Assembly: GCA_945787885.1 (NCBI GenBank)
Contig: CALZJF010000012.1
Coordinates: 1-59,990 of the forward strand
From: an uncultured Bacteroidales bacterium
GTDB taxonomy: Bacteria; Bacteroidota; Bacteroidia; Bacteroidales; Bacteroidaceae
DNA length: 59,990 nt
Direction: 5' to 3'
A model generated the notes under the pieces. It was not told the origin of the DNA. It was given only the letters and a program-made list of their open reading frames with translations, and did no database searches. Positions 1 to 8,658 of the stretch are shown here, one piece after another. Every line of letters starts with the position of its first letter. Position 1 is the stretch's first letter. The translations under genes and the position numbers were made by a program.

Positions 1-81
1 GATACGGTGCGAGAGGCGTGAAGACATCCAAGTAAAACAGAAACACTGCCTTACACTGAAAACTAATTTATAGAATCTACC
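1..81 (-). mobile_element. MITE-like repeat, copy A (partial, cut by the window edge)
   Basis: This is the terminal 81 bases of the 189-bp element seen complete at 3989-4177, and it ends in the inverted-repeat end GAATCTACC. The next four bases, TTTA (82-85), would be one half of the target duplication. The other half lies outside the window. It abuts a type-2 repeat whose sequence breaks off exactly here. No coding capacity is seen. Confidence 0.85.
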
Positions 82-283
82 TTTATGGTTGTGATGAAAA
101 TCCCGAGCTTTGCAAACCTTCTGTAGAGCTCCCGCTTCCCAAGTGTTTATTTCCACCCCTCCAAGTGATTATTTTGACCCCGGGAAATGGTCATTTTGCC
201 CTTCAAGATGGTCACTCTGAGACGAAAAAAGTGCCGTAGAAGTAAGGCATCTTACTGCAAAATAATTTTTCTTACCTACATAT
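82..283 (-). repeat. Type-2 intergenic repeat, copy 1, with four tandem ~22-bp units
   Basis: Read on the minus strand, this matches the elements at 20310-20870 and 33491-33848, from their left end as far as the TTTGCAAAG..GATTTTCA block, where MITE copy A interrupts it. Bases 141-223 hold four tandem units of 19-22 bp with consensus AAGTGRTYATTTTGNCCCC, each spaced about two helical turns from the next. The left end of the element faces the start of nanA. There is no plausible gene in it. Confidence 0.75.
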
Positions 284-329
284 AAAAGAAAAATAGTCAA
301 GTGATGACTTTAGGATGGGAAAATAAACG

Positions 330-337
330 TAAATTTG
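330..337 (+). promoter_or_regulatory. Possible -7 box for nanA
   Basis: TAAATTTG fits the Bacteroidetes -7 consensus TAnnTTTG and lies about 50 bases before the nanA start. No good TTTG -33 box is present at 19-21 bases upstream, so the call is tentative. The 3' half overlaps a small palindrome, ATTTGC-CTC-GCAAAT. Confidence 0.4.
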
Positions 338-385
338 CCTCGCAAATATAGAATCATCCTATAGATTACCCTAAAAATCACGATT

Positions 386-1321
386 ATGGAAAAAATAAAA
401 GGTCTGATTGACGCTCCTTTCACCCCGTTTCATGCAGACGGTTCACTAAATCTTTCTCCCATACCTGCCTATGCCGCATTACTGGCTCGCAACGGTCTTC
501 AGGGCGTTTTCATCAATGGCTCTTCGGGAGAGGGCTATATGCTGACAGAAGAAGAGCGTATGCAGCTCACCGAGGCTTGGATGGCTGCCGCTGCACAGGT
601 AAAGACTCGTGAAGGAGGTGCATTTAAGGTCATCGTCCATGTTGGTAGCACGAGTGTCACCTCCAGTCGGCGAATGGCAGCTCATGCCCAGAAGGTGGGA
701 GCATGGGGCATTGGTGCCATGGCTACACCTTTCCCGAAAATCGGAAGCATTGAGCAGCTCTGTCAGTACTGCGAAAATATTGCCAGTGCTGCTCCTGAAC
801 TGCCGTTTTATTACTATCACATCCCCGCCTTCAATGGTGCCTTCCTCTCTATGTACGACTTTTTGAAGGCCGTTGATGGACGCATACCAAATTTTGCAGG
901 CATCAAATATACGTTCGAAAGCCTCTATGAATACAATCGCTGTCGAAGATATAAGAATGGGCAGTTCGACATGCTACACGGACAAGATGAAACCATCCTT
1001 CCCTGTCTGGCTATGGGAGGCGCACAAGGTGGCATCGGAGGTACGACGAACTACAATGGTTGCAATCTCGTAGGCATCATCGATGCTTGGAATGCTGGCG
1101 ACTTGAAAAAAGCGCGCGAACTGCAAGACTTTTCGCAGGATGTCATTGATGTCATCTGCAACTTCCGCGGTAATATCGTTGGCGGCAAGCGCATCATGAA
1201 ACTCATCGGACTGGATTTAGGACCGAACCGCGTGCCTTTTATGAGTGTGACGGATGAAGAGGAAGCTGAACTTCGTCGCCAGTTGGAGGCTATCGGATTC
1301 TTTGACCGTTGCAACAAGTAA
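386..1321 (+). CDS. nanA: N-acetylneuraminate lyase
   Basis: Class I aldolase of the DapA/NanA superfamily, predicted to cleave N-acetylneuraminate to pyruvate and N-acetylmannosamine in the cytoplasm. The 311 residues are the usual length for the family. Visible motifs are the pyruvate-binding GSSGEG at 45-50, a FYYYHIP segment at 141-147 carrying the catalytic tyrosine typical of sialate lyases, and GIKYT with the Schiff-base Lys174. The YYYHIP motif favours NanA over DapA, and a true dapA lies at 17007-17909. NanE and NanK are not nearby, but nagB, which acts later in the same catabolic route, is about 20 kb away. The gene starts after a type-2 repeat and is followed at 80 bases by rlmD. 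Confidence 0.9.
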   Translation: MEKIKGLIDAPFTPFHADGSLNLSPIPAYAALLARNGLQGVFINGSSGEGYMLTEEERMQLTEAWMAAAAQVKTREGGAFKVIVHVGSTSVTSSRRMAAHAQKVGAWGIGAMATPFPKIGSIEQLCQYCENIASAAPELPFYYYHIPAFNGAFLSMYDFLKAVDGRIPNFAGIKYTFESLYEYNRCRRYKNGQFDMLHGQDETILPCLAMGGAQGGIGGTTNYNGCNLVGIIDAWNAGDLKKARELQDFSQDVIDVICNFRGNIVGGKRIMKLIGLDLGPNRVPFMSVTDEEEAELRRQLEAIGFFDRCNK

Positions 1322-1401
1322 CTTCGCGGCGGCTCCTGTTCTCCTTCCGCATCGGCAACTTGTCGCCCATTATCCTTCCACACAACAGCAAACATCCCTT
1401 T

Positions 1402-2853
1402 ATGGCAAGAAAGAAAAAAACACTTCCTGTACTTGAAAATATTGAAATAACAGACATTGCCGCTGAAGGCAAAGCCTTAGCCAAAATTGACGGTATGGCC
1501 GTCTTTGTCCCCTATGTTGTCCCCGGCGATGTGGTGGATATTCAACTCCGACGCAAGAAACATAGTTTTGCCGAAGGAGAAGCTATTTTGTTTCATAAGA
1601 AAAGCGATGTGCGTTCCGAACCTTTCTGCCCTCACTACGGCGTGTGTGGAGGTTGCAAATGGCAAATCCTTCCCTATGAGGAGCAATTGCGATGGAAGCA
1701 AAAACAGGTGGTTGACCATCTGACGCGCATCGGCAAGGTGGAACTTCCTGAATGCCGCCCCATTCTTGGCAGCAGGAAGACGCAGGCATATCGTAACAAG
1801 CTGGAATTTGGATGCTCCAATAAGAAATGGCTCACCCTCGAACAAGTAAAAAGTGGTGAAGTCTTTAGCCAAATGAATGCCTTGGGATTCCATATCTCCG
1901 GAGCCTTCGACAAAATTCTTGACATTGAGTCCTGCCGTTTAATGGACGATGTGAACAATCGCATCCGAAATTCACTGCGGGCTTATGCCATAGAGCAGCA
2001 TCTTGGGTTTTATGACCTCAGGCAGAACAAGGGACTTCTGCGTGGCATCATGATTCGCACATCGAACAGCAAAGTATCTCCGGAGTTGGAGTCGGATGCC
2101 ACAGAACTTATGCTTCTTGTACAGTTCTGCATAACGACTGATGCTGAACGCGAACAGGCTATGGGGGTTATGCAGTATCTCCATACTACGTTCCCCGAAA
2201 TCACCTCGTTGCTGTACGTGAACAACACTAAGTGCAATGACACGATTTCCGATCTTGAAGTTCACACGTTCGCTGGCACTGACCATATCTTCGAGTGTAT
2301 GGAGAATCTGCGCTTTAAGGTGGGGCCGAAAAGCTTTTACCAAACCAATACAGAGCAGGCTTATGAGCTCTATAGGGTGGTGAGAGACTTTGCGGGTTTG
2401 ACGGGAAGCGAACTGGTCTATGACCTCTATACGGGCACGGGCACTATTGCCAACTTTGTTGCGGGGAATGCCCGAAAAGTCATTGGCATAGAATATGTGC
2501 CGGAAGCTATCGACGATGCGCGCATCAATGCTCGCCTGAATCAGCAGGAAGAGAAGATGCTCTTCTTCGCTGGCGACATGAAAGACATCCTCACAGATAG
2601 TTTCATCAATGAGCATGGCCACCCCGATGTTATCATTACCGACCCTCCTCGCGCTGGTATGCACACGGATGTAGTACGAGTCATTCTCAATGCCGCTCCA
2701 CGAAGAGTAGTCTATGTAAGCTGTAATCCTGCCACTCAGGCTCGTGACCTCCAATTGCTCGACCAGCTTTACCGTGTAGAAGCCGTGCAGCCCGTAGATA
2801 TGTTCCCGCATACTCACCACGTAGAGAATGTTGTGCTCCTCACGCTTCGCTAA
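1402..2853 (+). CDS. rlmD: 23S rRNA (uracil-5-)-methyltransferase, RlmD/RumA family
   Basis: S-adenosylmethionine-dependent enzyme predicted to form m5U in 23S rRNA. From the chosen ATG the protein has 483 residues. It begins with a TRAM RNA-binding domain (about 5-66), followed by cysteines C76, C82, C85 and C178 in the spacing that holds the [4Fe-4S] cluster in RumA. A Rossmann methyltransferase domain follows, with YDLYTGTGTI, DPPRAG and YVSCNP, in which C441 is the expected catalytic cysteine. An in-frame start at 1309 would overlap nanA and add a non-conserved N-terminus, so 1402 is preferred. The target uridine (747, 1939 or other) cannot be decided from sequence alone. Confidence 0.9.
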   Translation: MARKKKTLPVLENIEITDIAAEGKALAKIDGMAVFVPYVVPGDVVDIQLRRKKHSFAEGEAILFHKKSDVRSEPFCPHYGVCGGCKWQILPYEEQLRWKQKQVVDHLTRIGKVELPECRPILGSRKTQAYRNKLEFGCSNKKWLTLEQVKSGEVFSQMNALGFHISGAFDKILDIESCRLMDDVNNRIRNSLRAYAIEQHLGFYDLRQNKGLLRGIMIRTSNSKVSPELESDATELMLLVQFCITTDAEREQAMGVMQYLHTTFPEITSLLYVNNTKCNDTISDLEVHTFAGTDHIFECMENLRFKVGPKSFYQTNTEQAYELYRVVRDFAGLTGSELVYDLYTGTGTIANFVAGNARKVIGIEYVPEAIDDARINARLNQQEEKMLFFAGDMKDILTDSFINEHGHPDVIITDPPRAGMHTDVVRVILNAAPRRVVYVSCNPATQARDLQLLDQLYRVEAVQPVDMFPHTHHVENVVLLTLR

Positions 2854-3520
2854 GCTACAATCGTATGTAGTCCGGCAAGATGCTCCTGCCCTGTGTAGGC
2901 TTCTTCTGCGAATGTCGAATGCAGATTTCCGGCAGGCATCTACTCTGATGCGCTCTGCCGACTTCTGGCAAAACGTGGAAGAGTCCATTTTTTGGAGCTT
3001 TGCTGCAGTCTTTGTCGAAGCCAATAGTAAGGCGTTCTTGGGTACATTTCTGAGGGCGATGGAGCAGAAGCACTCTTTGCAGCACCTGAATTTTCAAGGA
3101 GAGACTTTTGATTCTTTCGTGTGTGCCTGCACCACTCCCTTAGACCGCAAGAAGGCGGCTGAGGCGATTTTTCCACTGATTGAGCAACCGGCAGAACTTG
3201 CCCGACTTATCAGGCAACTCGATTGTCATGATGACAATCATTTGCGCCTACTACAATTGCTCTTCCATATTCCCACGGATGCTGCACGATTCTTGTTTTT
3301 CCAAGAGATAAAGCAACATGACGATGATACTGCTGCCTTGCAACGCTTTGCCATCGATTTCCTGCGGCTTGGCGACCATCGATCGTTTAATATGTCGCGC
3401 ATCATGCAGTGTTATTTTGCCTTGCCTCCTCTGCCGGGCACATTCTCATTAGAAATTCCTGACTACGAACTTTCTCGTCTGGACGATTTTTCCGCATTTC
3501 TAAAGATTCTGGCTCGGTAG
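2828..3520 (+). CDS. Hypothetical protein, downstream of rlmD
   Basis: I do not recognise this 230-residue protein. It is predicted to be soluble and largely helical, with no signal peptide or membrane segment and no catalytic motif that I can name. Its 5' end overlaps rlmD by 26 bases, which suggests translational coupling. An internal ATG at 2912 (MSNADFR) is an alternative start that would remove the overlap. It is co-directional with rlmD and the following thioesterase. The codon usage looks normal for the region, so I regard it as a real gene. Confidence 0.65.
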   Translation: MLCSSRFAKLQSYVVRQDAPALCRLLLRMSNADFRQASTLMRSADFWQNVEESIFWSFAAVFVEANSKAFLGTFLRAMEQKHSLQHLNFQGETFDSFVCACTTPLDRKKAAEAIFPLIEQPAELARLIRQLDCHDDNHLRLLQLLFHIPTDAARFLFFQEIKQHDDDTAALQRFAIDFLRLGDHRSFNMSRIMQCYFALPPLPGTFSLEIPDYELSRLDDFSAFLKILAR

Positions 3521-3554
3521 ATGTTATTGTATATTCCCTATACCCTTTCATCGA

Positions 3555-3977
3555 ATGGAACCTATATTCTACAGCAAACTGGATATTCAAATCCGTTTCA
3601 ATGACCTTGACGCCTATCGTCATGTCAACAACAATAGTTATTTTTCCTACTACGATTTGGGCAAAGATGAGTATTTTCGTGAGGTATTCCCTCCTGATTT
3701 CCGTCTGCAAAACGTCGTACCCATTATAGCTAATATAAAGGCTGATTTTCTTTCCCCTATTCTCTATGGCGACAAGATTGTCATGGAGACCCGTTGTAGC
3801 CGTCTTGGCAACAAGAGTTTCACGCTTCAGCAGCGGGCAGTAAACGTTTCGACGCGCAGTGTGGTGTGCGAAAGCGAGACCGTCATGGTTTTCTTCGACA
3901 TAACTACGCAAAAATCAGCACCGATTCCTCCTGAATATCGCCGAAACATTATTGCCTTCGAGCGTGGACAGGTATAG
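3555..3977 (+). CDS. Acyl-CoA thioesterase, 4HBT (YbgC-like) hot-dog family
   Basis: Small cytoplasmic hot-dog-fold thioesterase of 140 residues, the usual family size. The N-terminal motif IRFNDLDAYRHVNNNSYF (about 10-27) is the 4HBT signature: the Asp in DLDAYRHVNN is the expected active-site residue and HVNN forms the turn before the central helix. The acyl-CoA substrate cannot be inferred. It is last in the nanA-rlmD-hypothetical run, and a MITE-like element begins 11 bases after its stop. Confidence 0.85.
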   Translation: MEPIFYSKLDIQIRFNDLDAYRHVNNNSYFSYYDLGKDEYFREVFPPDFRLQNVVPIIANIKADFLSPILYGDKIVMETRCSRLGNKSFTLQQRAVNVSTRSVVCESETVMVFFDITTQKSAPIPPEYRRNIIAFERGQV

Positions 3978-3988
3978 TGCTCTTTCAA

Positions 3989-4177
3989 GGTAGGTTCTAT
4001 AAATTAGCTTGCGATGTATTTGCGACTATCGTGCCGTAGGTTTTTGTTTTTCACGAGGGAGCGTAGCGTGCTACGTGACTGAATGAAAGACAAAAAGATA
4101 CGGTGCGAGAGGCGTGAAGACATCCAAGTAAAACAGAAACACTGCCTTACATTGAAAACTAATTTATAGAACCTACC
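3989..4177 (+). mobile_element. MITE-like element, copy B (complete, 189 bp)
   Basis: The ends GGTAGGTTCTATAAATTAG and CTAATTTATAGAACCTACC are perfect inverted repeats. The flanks carry a 4-bp target duplication, TCAA, at 3985-3988 and 4178-4181. The interior has no reading frame worth calling but contains a conserved hairpin, CGTAGC-GT-GCTACG, around 4067-4080. The complete copy at 18173-18361 has the same length in the opposite orientation. It fills most of the gap between the thioesterase gene and aroB, and is presumably moved by a transposase encoded elsewhere. Confidence 0.88.
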
Positions 4178-4263
4178 TCAAAAGAATGAGGAGTGTGGAA
4201 TCTGAAGCCTCAGATGGGCAATTCCTCATTCCTCATTCTCCCAGAAGTTTATACGCCCTCCTT

Positions 4264-5313
4264 ATGCAGCAAATCCTTTTCACCGACAATGTTTCTGCCA
4301 GTGTCATGCAAGTGGTGGCAGATATGGCTCCTGATGCGGTCTTTCTCTTTGCCGACTCCCACACCTCACGTCTCTGCTTGCCACTTTTAGGCCCCGTGTC
4401 AGAGCGTGCAAAGGTCATCACTATGCCTGCGGGCGAAGCCAATAAGAATTTCGAGACATTGACATCGTTCCTCGCCGAACTTTCTGATTCGGGGTGTACG
4501 CGCCATTCTCTTATAATAAATGTAGGAGGCGGCGTTGTCACAGATCTTGGAGGTTTTGGTGCCAGCATCTTCAAGCGTGGGGTGCCCTTCCTGAGCATCC
4601 CAACCTCTCTCTTGGCGATGGTGGATGCCTCTGTGGGGGGGAAGACTGGCATTGATTTCAATGGTTGCAAAAATGAAGTAGGTGCCTTTGCTCCTGCATC
4701 TAAGGTTATCATCTCTTCCAGTTTCCTTCAGACATTGGATGTGCAAAATCTGTTGAGCGGATATGCTGAAATGCTCAAACACTCATTGCTCATCGGCGAA
4801 GAGTCGTGGCGTAGGCATATCTGTTTCCTGCCCGATGATTTATCCCATCTGTCATTTGTTGATTTGGGCGTTCTTATACAGGAAAGTGTGGCATGCAAGC
4901 AGCGCATCACCACCGCCGACCCTTCCGAGCAAGGCATACGCAAATCTCTTAACCTCGGTCACACCCTCGGCCATGCTTTAGAGAGTCTGCTCCTCCAGCG
5001 GGGGCACCCTGTCCTGCATGGCTATGCCGTGGCTTGGGGGGTGGTGGCGAGCCTTTATATTAGTGTGGCACTTTGCGATTTCCCCTCTGATGTGCTTCGC
5101 GCCACCAGCCATTTTGTGTTGGAGCGTTATGGCCGCCCGCCTATCACTTGTAAGGATTATCCCGCCCTGCATGCGCTGATGCTGCACGACAAGAAGAATC
5201 GTGCGGGTCGGCTACGCTTCACTCTGCTAAAAAGGCCTGGAGAGGTCTGTCTGGATGTTGAGCCTTCAACGCCCATCATTGAAGAAGCTCTTGATTTCCT
5301 GCGTGAAGCATAG
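4264..5313 (+). CDS. aroB: 3-dehydroquinate synthase
   Basis: Second enzyme of the shikimate pathway: NAD- and metal-dependent conversion of DAHP to 3-dehydroquinate. The 349 residues from this ATG match the family. NAD-binding GGGVVTDLGGF is at about 88-98 and PTSLLAMVDASVGGKTGID at 113-131. The metal-ligand segments GYAEMLKH, LGHTLGHALE and VLHGYAVAWG follow in the right order. An in-frame ATG at 4186 would start 5 bases after the MITE target duplication and add 26 residues unlike AroB, so 4264 is chosen. The promoter must lie in the MITE or just after it. Confidence 0.93.
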   Translation: MQQILFTDNVSASVMQVVADMAPDAVFLFADSHTSRLCLPLLGPVSERAKVITMPAGEANKNFETLTSFLAELSDSGCTRHSLIINVGGGVVTDLGGFGASIFKRGVPFLSIPTSLLAMVDASVGGKTGIDFNGCKNEVGAFAPASKVIISSSFLQTLDVQNLLSGYAEMLKHSLLIGEESWRRHICFLPDDLSHLSFVDLGVLIQESVACKQRITTADPSEQGIRKSLNLGHTLGHALESLLLQRGHPVLHGYAVAWGVVASLYISVALCDFPSDVLRATSHFVLERYGRPPITCKDYPALHALMLHDKKNRAGRLRFTLLKRPGEVCLDVEPSTPIIEEALDFLREA

Positions 5314-5382
5314 TTGCCTCCCCCCGTTTTTCATTTCTCTCTTTTTTATTTTTCTCCTCCTCTGTATTCCTTTTCTAATATT

Positions 5383-6468
5383 ATGAAATTGAAAACATGG
5401 TTTCTCGCCATGCTGACCTCGGTACTTCCCCTGCCCATGCTGGCAGACTCTGCCGATGAAGTCTTGGGCTTTAACGATGGCCCTGCTCTTACCCAACTTT
5501 ATATCGACTCTCGCTTTGCGTGGCAGGGTCAGCGCCTGAATGGGCATGCCGTAGATGATGCGCAGGGCTTCCGAGGGCAATATTTCCTGTTGCGATTAGA
5601 CGGGCAAATTGCTAAAGGATTCAATTTTAGCTATCGGCAACGCCTTAACAAATATGCTCAGGAGGCTTCTTTTTTTGATGCCACCGATTGGCTCTATCTT
5701 CAGTACAGCCATCGGCGTTTCTTCCTTTCGGCAGGAAAGGTTGTGGCAGCCATTGGCGGTTATGAATATGACATGGCTCCCATCGACCTTTACTATAACT
5801 CTGAGTTCTGGAACAACATCCCATGCTTCCAGCTTGGAGCTTCCGCAGGCTATCACCTCACCTCGCATGATGCCCTGACCTTCCAGATTTGCAATTCCCC
5901 ATTCCGTTCGTGGCCTGGCTGCAAGAATAATGCCTTGGGCTATAGCCTAATGTGGAGTAGCCAGCATGGTCTGTTTGAAAGCCTGTGGTCTGTGAATCTT
6001 TTTGAGACTCAGCCGAATCACTACATCCACTTCATCTCGTTGGGCAACCGTTTCCATTTCGGGCCACGCGTTCGTCTGGACTTCGATTTCCAAAACCGTG
6101 CCGCCAAGCATCAGACTTTTCTTTTCAAAGATTGCAGCCTCGTCGCCAATCTTTCCGTTCGTCCCGTCGATGTCCTGAATCTGACAGCAAAATATACGTT
6201 CGATGTTAATCATTCTGGCACTACGGCCGACCGCCTCGTCTATGATGGCACGAAACTTCACCGTGTTTCGCTGAACATAGAGGCCGAACCCCTCAAAAAA
6301 CATCCTGACTGGGTGCGAATCTTTGCCGCTGGCGGTTGGGGATGGGGCACAAACACCAATCCTGATGGCACGATTTCCGATCAACAGCTGATGCTGCAAG
6401 CCGGCTTGAAATTCAGAATAGACCTCTTCGAGGGGCTTCAAACTATGATTCATAAACGCGCGAAATAG
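5383..6468 (+). CDS. Outer-membrane beta-barrel protein (porin-like)
   Basis: Predicted outer-membrane barrel of 361 residues. The chosen ATG gives a good signal peptide (MKLKTWFLAMLTSVLPLPMLA, cleavage before DSADE). A start at 5314 would put 23 odd residues in front of it. The mature part has alternating aromatic/polar strands such as FRGQYFLLRLDGQIAKGFNFSYRQRL, and resembles Bacteroidetes proteins annotated as phosphate-selective porin-like. It follows aroB by 69 bases and precedes the Gate-domain membrane protein. The substrate is unknown. Confidence 0.7.
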   Translation: MKLKTWFLAMLTSVLPLPMLADSADEVLGFNDGPALTQLYIDSRFAWQGQRLNGHAVDDAQGFRGQYFLLRLDGQIAKGFNFSYRQRLNKYAQEASFFDATDWLYLQYSHRRFFLSAGKVVAAIGGYEYDMAPIDLYYNSEFWNNIPCFQLGASAGYHLTSHDALTFQICNSPFRSWPGCKNNALGYSLMWSSQHGLFESLWSVNLFETQPNHYIHFISLGNRFHFGPRVRLDFDFQNRAAKHQTFLFKDCSLVANLSVRPVDVLNLTAKYTFDVNHSGTTADRLVYDGTKLHRVSLNIEAEPLKKHPDWVRIFAAGGWGWGTNTNPDGTISDQQLMLQAGLKFRIDLFEGLQTMIHKRAK

Positions 6469-6524
6469 GCAGTCATTCTCTTTCGTGACGTAATATTTTA
6501 TTCGCTTGATATTTAACTACTTAT

Positions 6525-7706
6525 ATGAAACGCATCCCTTCTGGCATCATCTGCCTGCTTATCGTAGTCATCTTTTTCGGCTATTTGGCGCAGTCCATGG
6601 GACTGGCTAATATGCTGAACACAGTCATGCGCACGGCTCACGACCTTCTGCTCAACACCGTCTTTTATCTGATGGGCATCTGCGTCATCACGGGAGCCTT
6701 AGGCAAAGTCTTTGTCGAGTTTGGAGTTGTTGATCTCATTCAGCGTATGCTTCGCCCCGTCATGAAGCCGCTCTTCAATCTTCCCGGCGTCGCATCGTTA
6801 GGAGCTGTGCTGACCTTCCTTAGCGACAACCCAGCCATCATTTCCCTCTCCAAAGACAAAAAGTTCAGTCGCTATTTTAAGACGTACCAACTCATCTCTC
6901 TCACCAATTTCGGCACAGCCTTCGGCATGGGCTTGATAGTCATCGTCTTTATGATAGGTCAGGGCTATTTTGCCGCCCCATTCATAGGTCTGCTTGGAGC
7001 TTTTGCTGGTTGCATCGTTTCCACGAGAATGATGCAATATTTCGTATGCAAAGACTATCCTGCCTACCGCGATGAGCCAGCTTGCCTCGATGTTGAAATG
7101 GAAGAGCATACCAGCCAGCAGTCCACTTCATTCGCCTCCGATACCGCTGATTCTACCTTCATCCGTACGCTCAACGCACTCTTGGATGGTGGAAAAAGCG
7201 GTGTGGAGATAGGCATCGCCATCATCCCGGGTGTACTCATCATATCCACCATGGTCATGATGCTCACCTTTGGCGGTAGCGCGCAAGGCGTGGATGCTTT
7301 GGGCAATCCCATCGTGGTATATACTGGCGGTGCCTACGAAGGCACGCGCCTCCTTCCATGGTTGGCGGGCCATATAAATTTCATTTTCGAATGGCTTTTC
7401 GGTTTCACCGCCTCCGAGCTCATCGCCTTCCCCATCACCGCTTTGGGAGCTGTAGGGGCTGCCTTAAGCCTGATTCCTGAATTTGCCAAACAGGGCATAT
7501 TAGACGGCAATGCCATCGCTGTCTGCACGGCTATGGGCATGTGCTGGAGTGGTTATCTCTCCACTCATACAGCCATGCTCGACTCTTTAGGCTATCGCCA
7601 GCTCCTCTCGCGAGCCTTCACCAGCCACTTCTTCGGAGGCATAGCCGCAGGCATAGTTGCCCATTTTGTTTATATGTTAGCGCAGGCAGCTGCCCTCGTC
7701 CCATAG
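6525..7706 (+). CDS. Gate-domain (nucleoside recognition) membrane protein, CD0519/CD1768 type
   Basis: Polytopic inner-membrane protein of 393 residues with roughly nine to ten hydrophobic segments. The conserved LSDNPAIISLSKDKKFSRYFKTYQ stretch (about 105-130) and two Gate-like halves separated by a charged linker (about 175-215) match the CD0519/CD1768 family related to spore-maturation SpmA/B and nucleoside-recognition proteins. The transported molecule is not known for this family. It sits 56 bases after the porin-like gene and 28 before the EamA transporter, so the three may be co-transcribed. Confidence 0.75.
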   Translation: MKRIPSGIICLLIVVIFFGYLAQSMGLANMLNTVMRTAHDLLLNTVFYLMGICVITGALGKVFVEFGVVDLIQRMLRPVMKPLFNLPGVASLGAVLTFLSDNPAIISLSKDKKFSRYFKTYQLISLTNFGTAFGMGLIVIVFMIGQGYFAAPFIGLLGAFAGCIVSTRMMQYFVCKDYPAYRDEPACLDVEMEEHTSQQSTSFASDTADSTFIRTLNALLDGGKSGVEIGIAIIPGVLIISTMVMMLTFGGSAQGVDALGNPIVVYTGGAYEGTRLLPWLAGHINFIFEWLFGFTASELIAFPITALGAVGAALSLIPEFAKQGILDGNAIAVCTAMGMCWSGYLSTHTAMLDSLGYRQLLSRAFTSHFFGGIAAGIVAHFVYMLAQAAALVP

Positions 7707-7734
7707 TATATAGATATTTTTCCTTTTCCTGCAC

Positions 7735-8658
7735 ATGTGGTTTTTGATGGCTCTCGTATCTGCCTTGTTGTTAGGTTTTTACGATGTGGCAAAGAAATAC
7801 AGTCTGAAGGGAAATGCCGTCATTCCCGTCTTGTTCCTGACGACATTGTTTTCAGCCCTTCTCTTTCTCCCACTGATAGTTGGCAGCCGAATGGGTTGGC
7901 TTGCCCCCGGCAGTCTTCTCTACGTCCCGTCGTGCGAATGGGCACTGCATCGATGGGTGGTGCTGAAAGCCCTCATTGTGCTTGGTTCGTGGATGTGTGG
8001 TTATTTTGCCATTAAGCATCTGCCGCTCACGATTGTTGGTCCCGTCAATGCAGCACGTCCCGTCATCGTTGTCGTTGGGGCCTTGTTGTTTTTTGGCGAG
8101 CGCCTGAACGCATGGCAGTGGCTGGGCGTTGGGGTGGCAGCCATTGCTTTTGTCCTGCTGGGGAATACCGGGCGCAAAGAGGGAATATCGTTTGTGCGCA
8201 ATCGTTGGGTTTTTCTGCTTGTTCTCGCCGCCATTCTTGGTGCCGCCTCTGGTCTCTACGACAAATATCTGATGTCGCGCATCGGTCTTCATCCGTTTTT
8301 CGTGCAGAGCTGGTTCAGTCTGTGGCAGGCTGTCATGATGCTCGTGGTCCTGCTGGTGTGGTGGCGTTCTCTGAAGACTGCGGAACGCCCTCAGCATGGT
8401 GGATTCACCTGGAGGGGAAGCATTCTTCTCATTCCCCTCTTCCTCAGTGCCGCCGATGCCTGCTATTTCCACGCGCTGGCAGACTCAGATGCTCTGATAG
8501 CCATTGTTTCGATGGTGCGCCGCAGTAGTGTAATCGTCAGTTTCGTCTTTGGAGCCATTTTCTTTCATGAAAAGCAGATACGCAGTAAAGCTGCCGACCT
8601 TCTTCTGCTGCTGTTAAGCATGGTCTTCCTGTGTCTGGGAGCAATGAGTGAAGGGTAG
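7735..8658 (+). CDS. EamA/DMT-family transporter
   Basis: Inner-membrane protein of 307 residues with ten predicted helices in two five-helix repeats, the standard drug/metabolite transporter layout. The first EamA repeat ends with FGERLNAWQWLGVGVAAIAFVLLG and the second with FFHEKQIRSKAADLLLLLLSMVFLCLG, the conserved E-R/K...LG endings of each half. The substrate cannot be inferred. It is the last gene of the first plus-strand block, followed by a 590-base gap with repeats. Confidence 0.85.
   Translation: MWFLMALVSALLLGFYDVAKKYSLKGNAVIPVLFLTTLFSALLFLPLIVGSRMGWLAPGSLLYVPSCEWALHRWVVLKALIVLGSWMCGYFAIKHLPLTIVGPVNAARPVIVVVGALLFFGERLNAWQWLGVGVAAIAFVLLGNTGRKEGISFVRNRWVFLLVLAAILGAASGLYDKYLMSRIGLHPFFVQSWFSLWQAVMMLVVLLVWWRSLKTAERPQHGGFTWRGSILLIPLFLSAADACYFHALADSDALIAIVSMVRRSSVIVSFVFGAIFFHEKQIRSKAADLLLLLLSMVFLCLGAMSEG

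Noticed and set aside
1972-3024. A 350-codon minus-strand frame across rlmD
   Set aside because: It covers a well-supported plus-strand gene and its translation has no family features.
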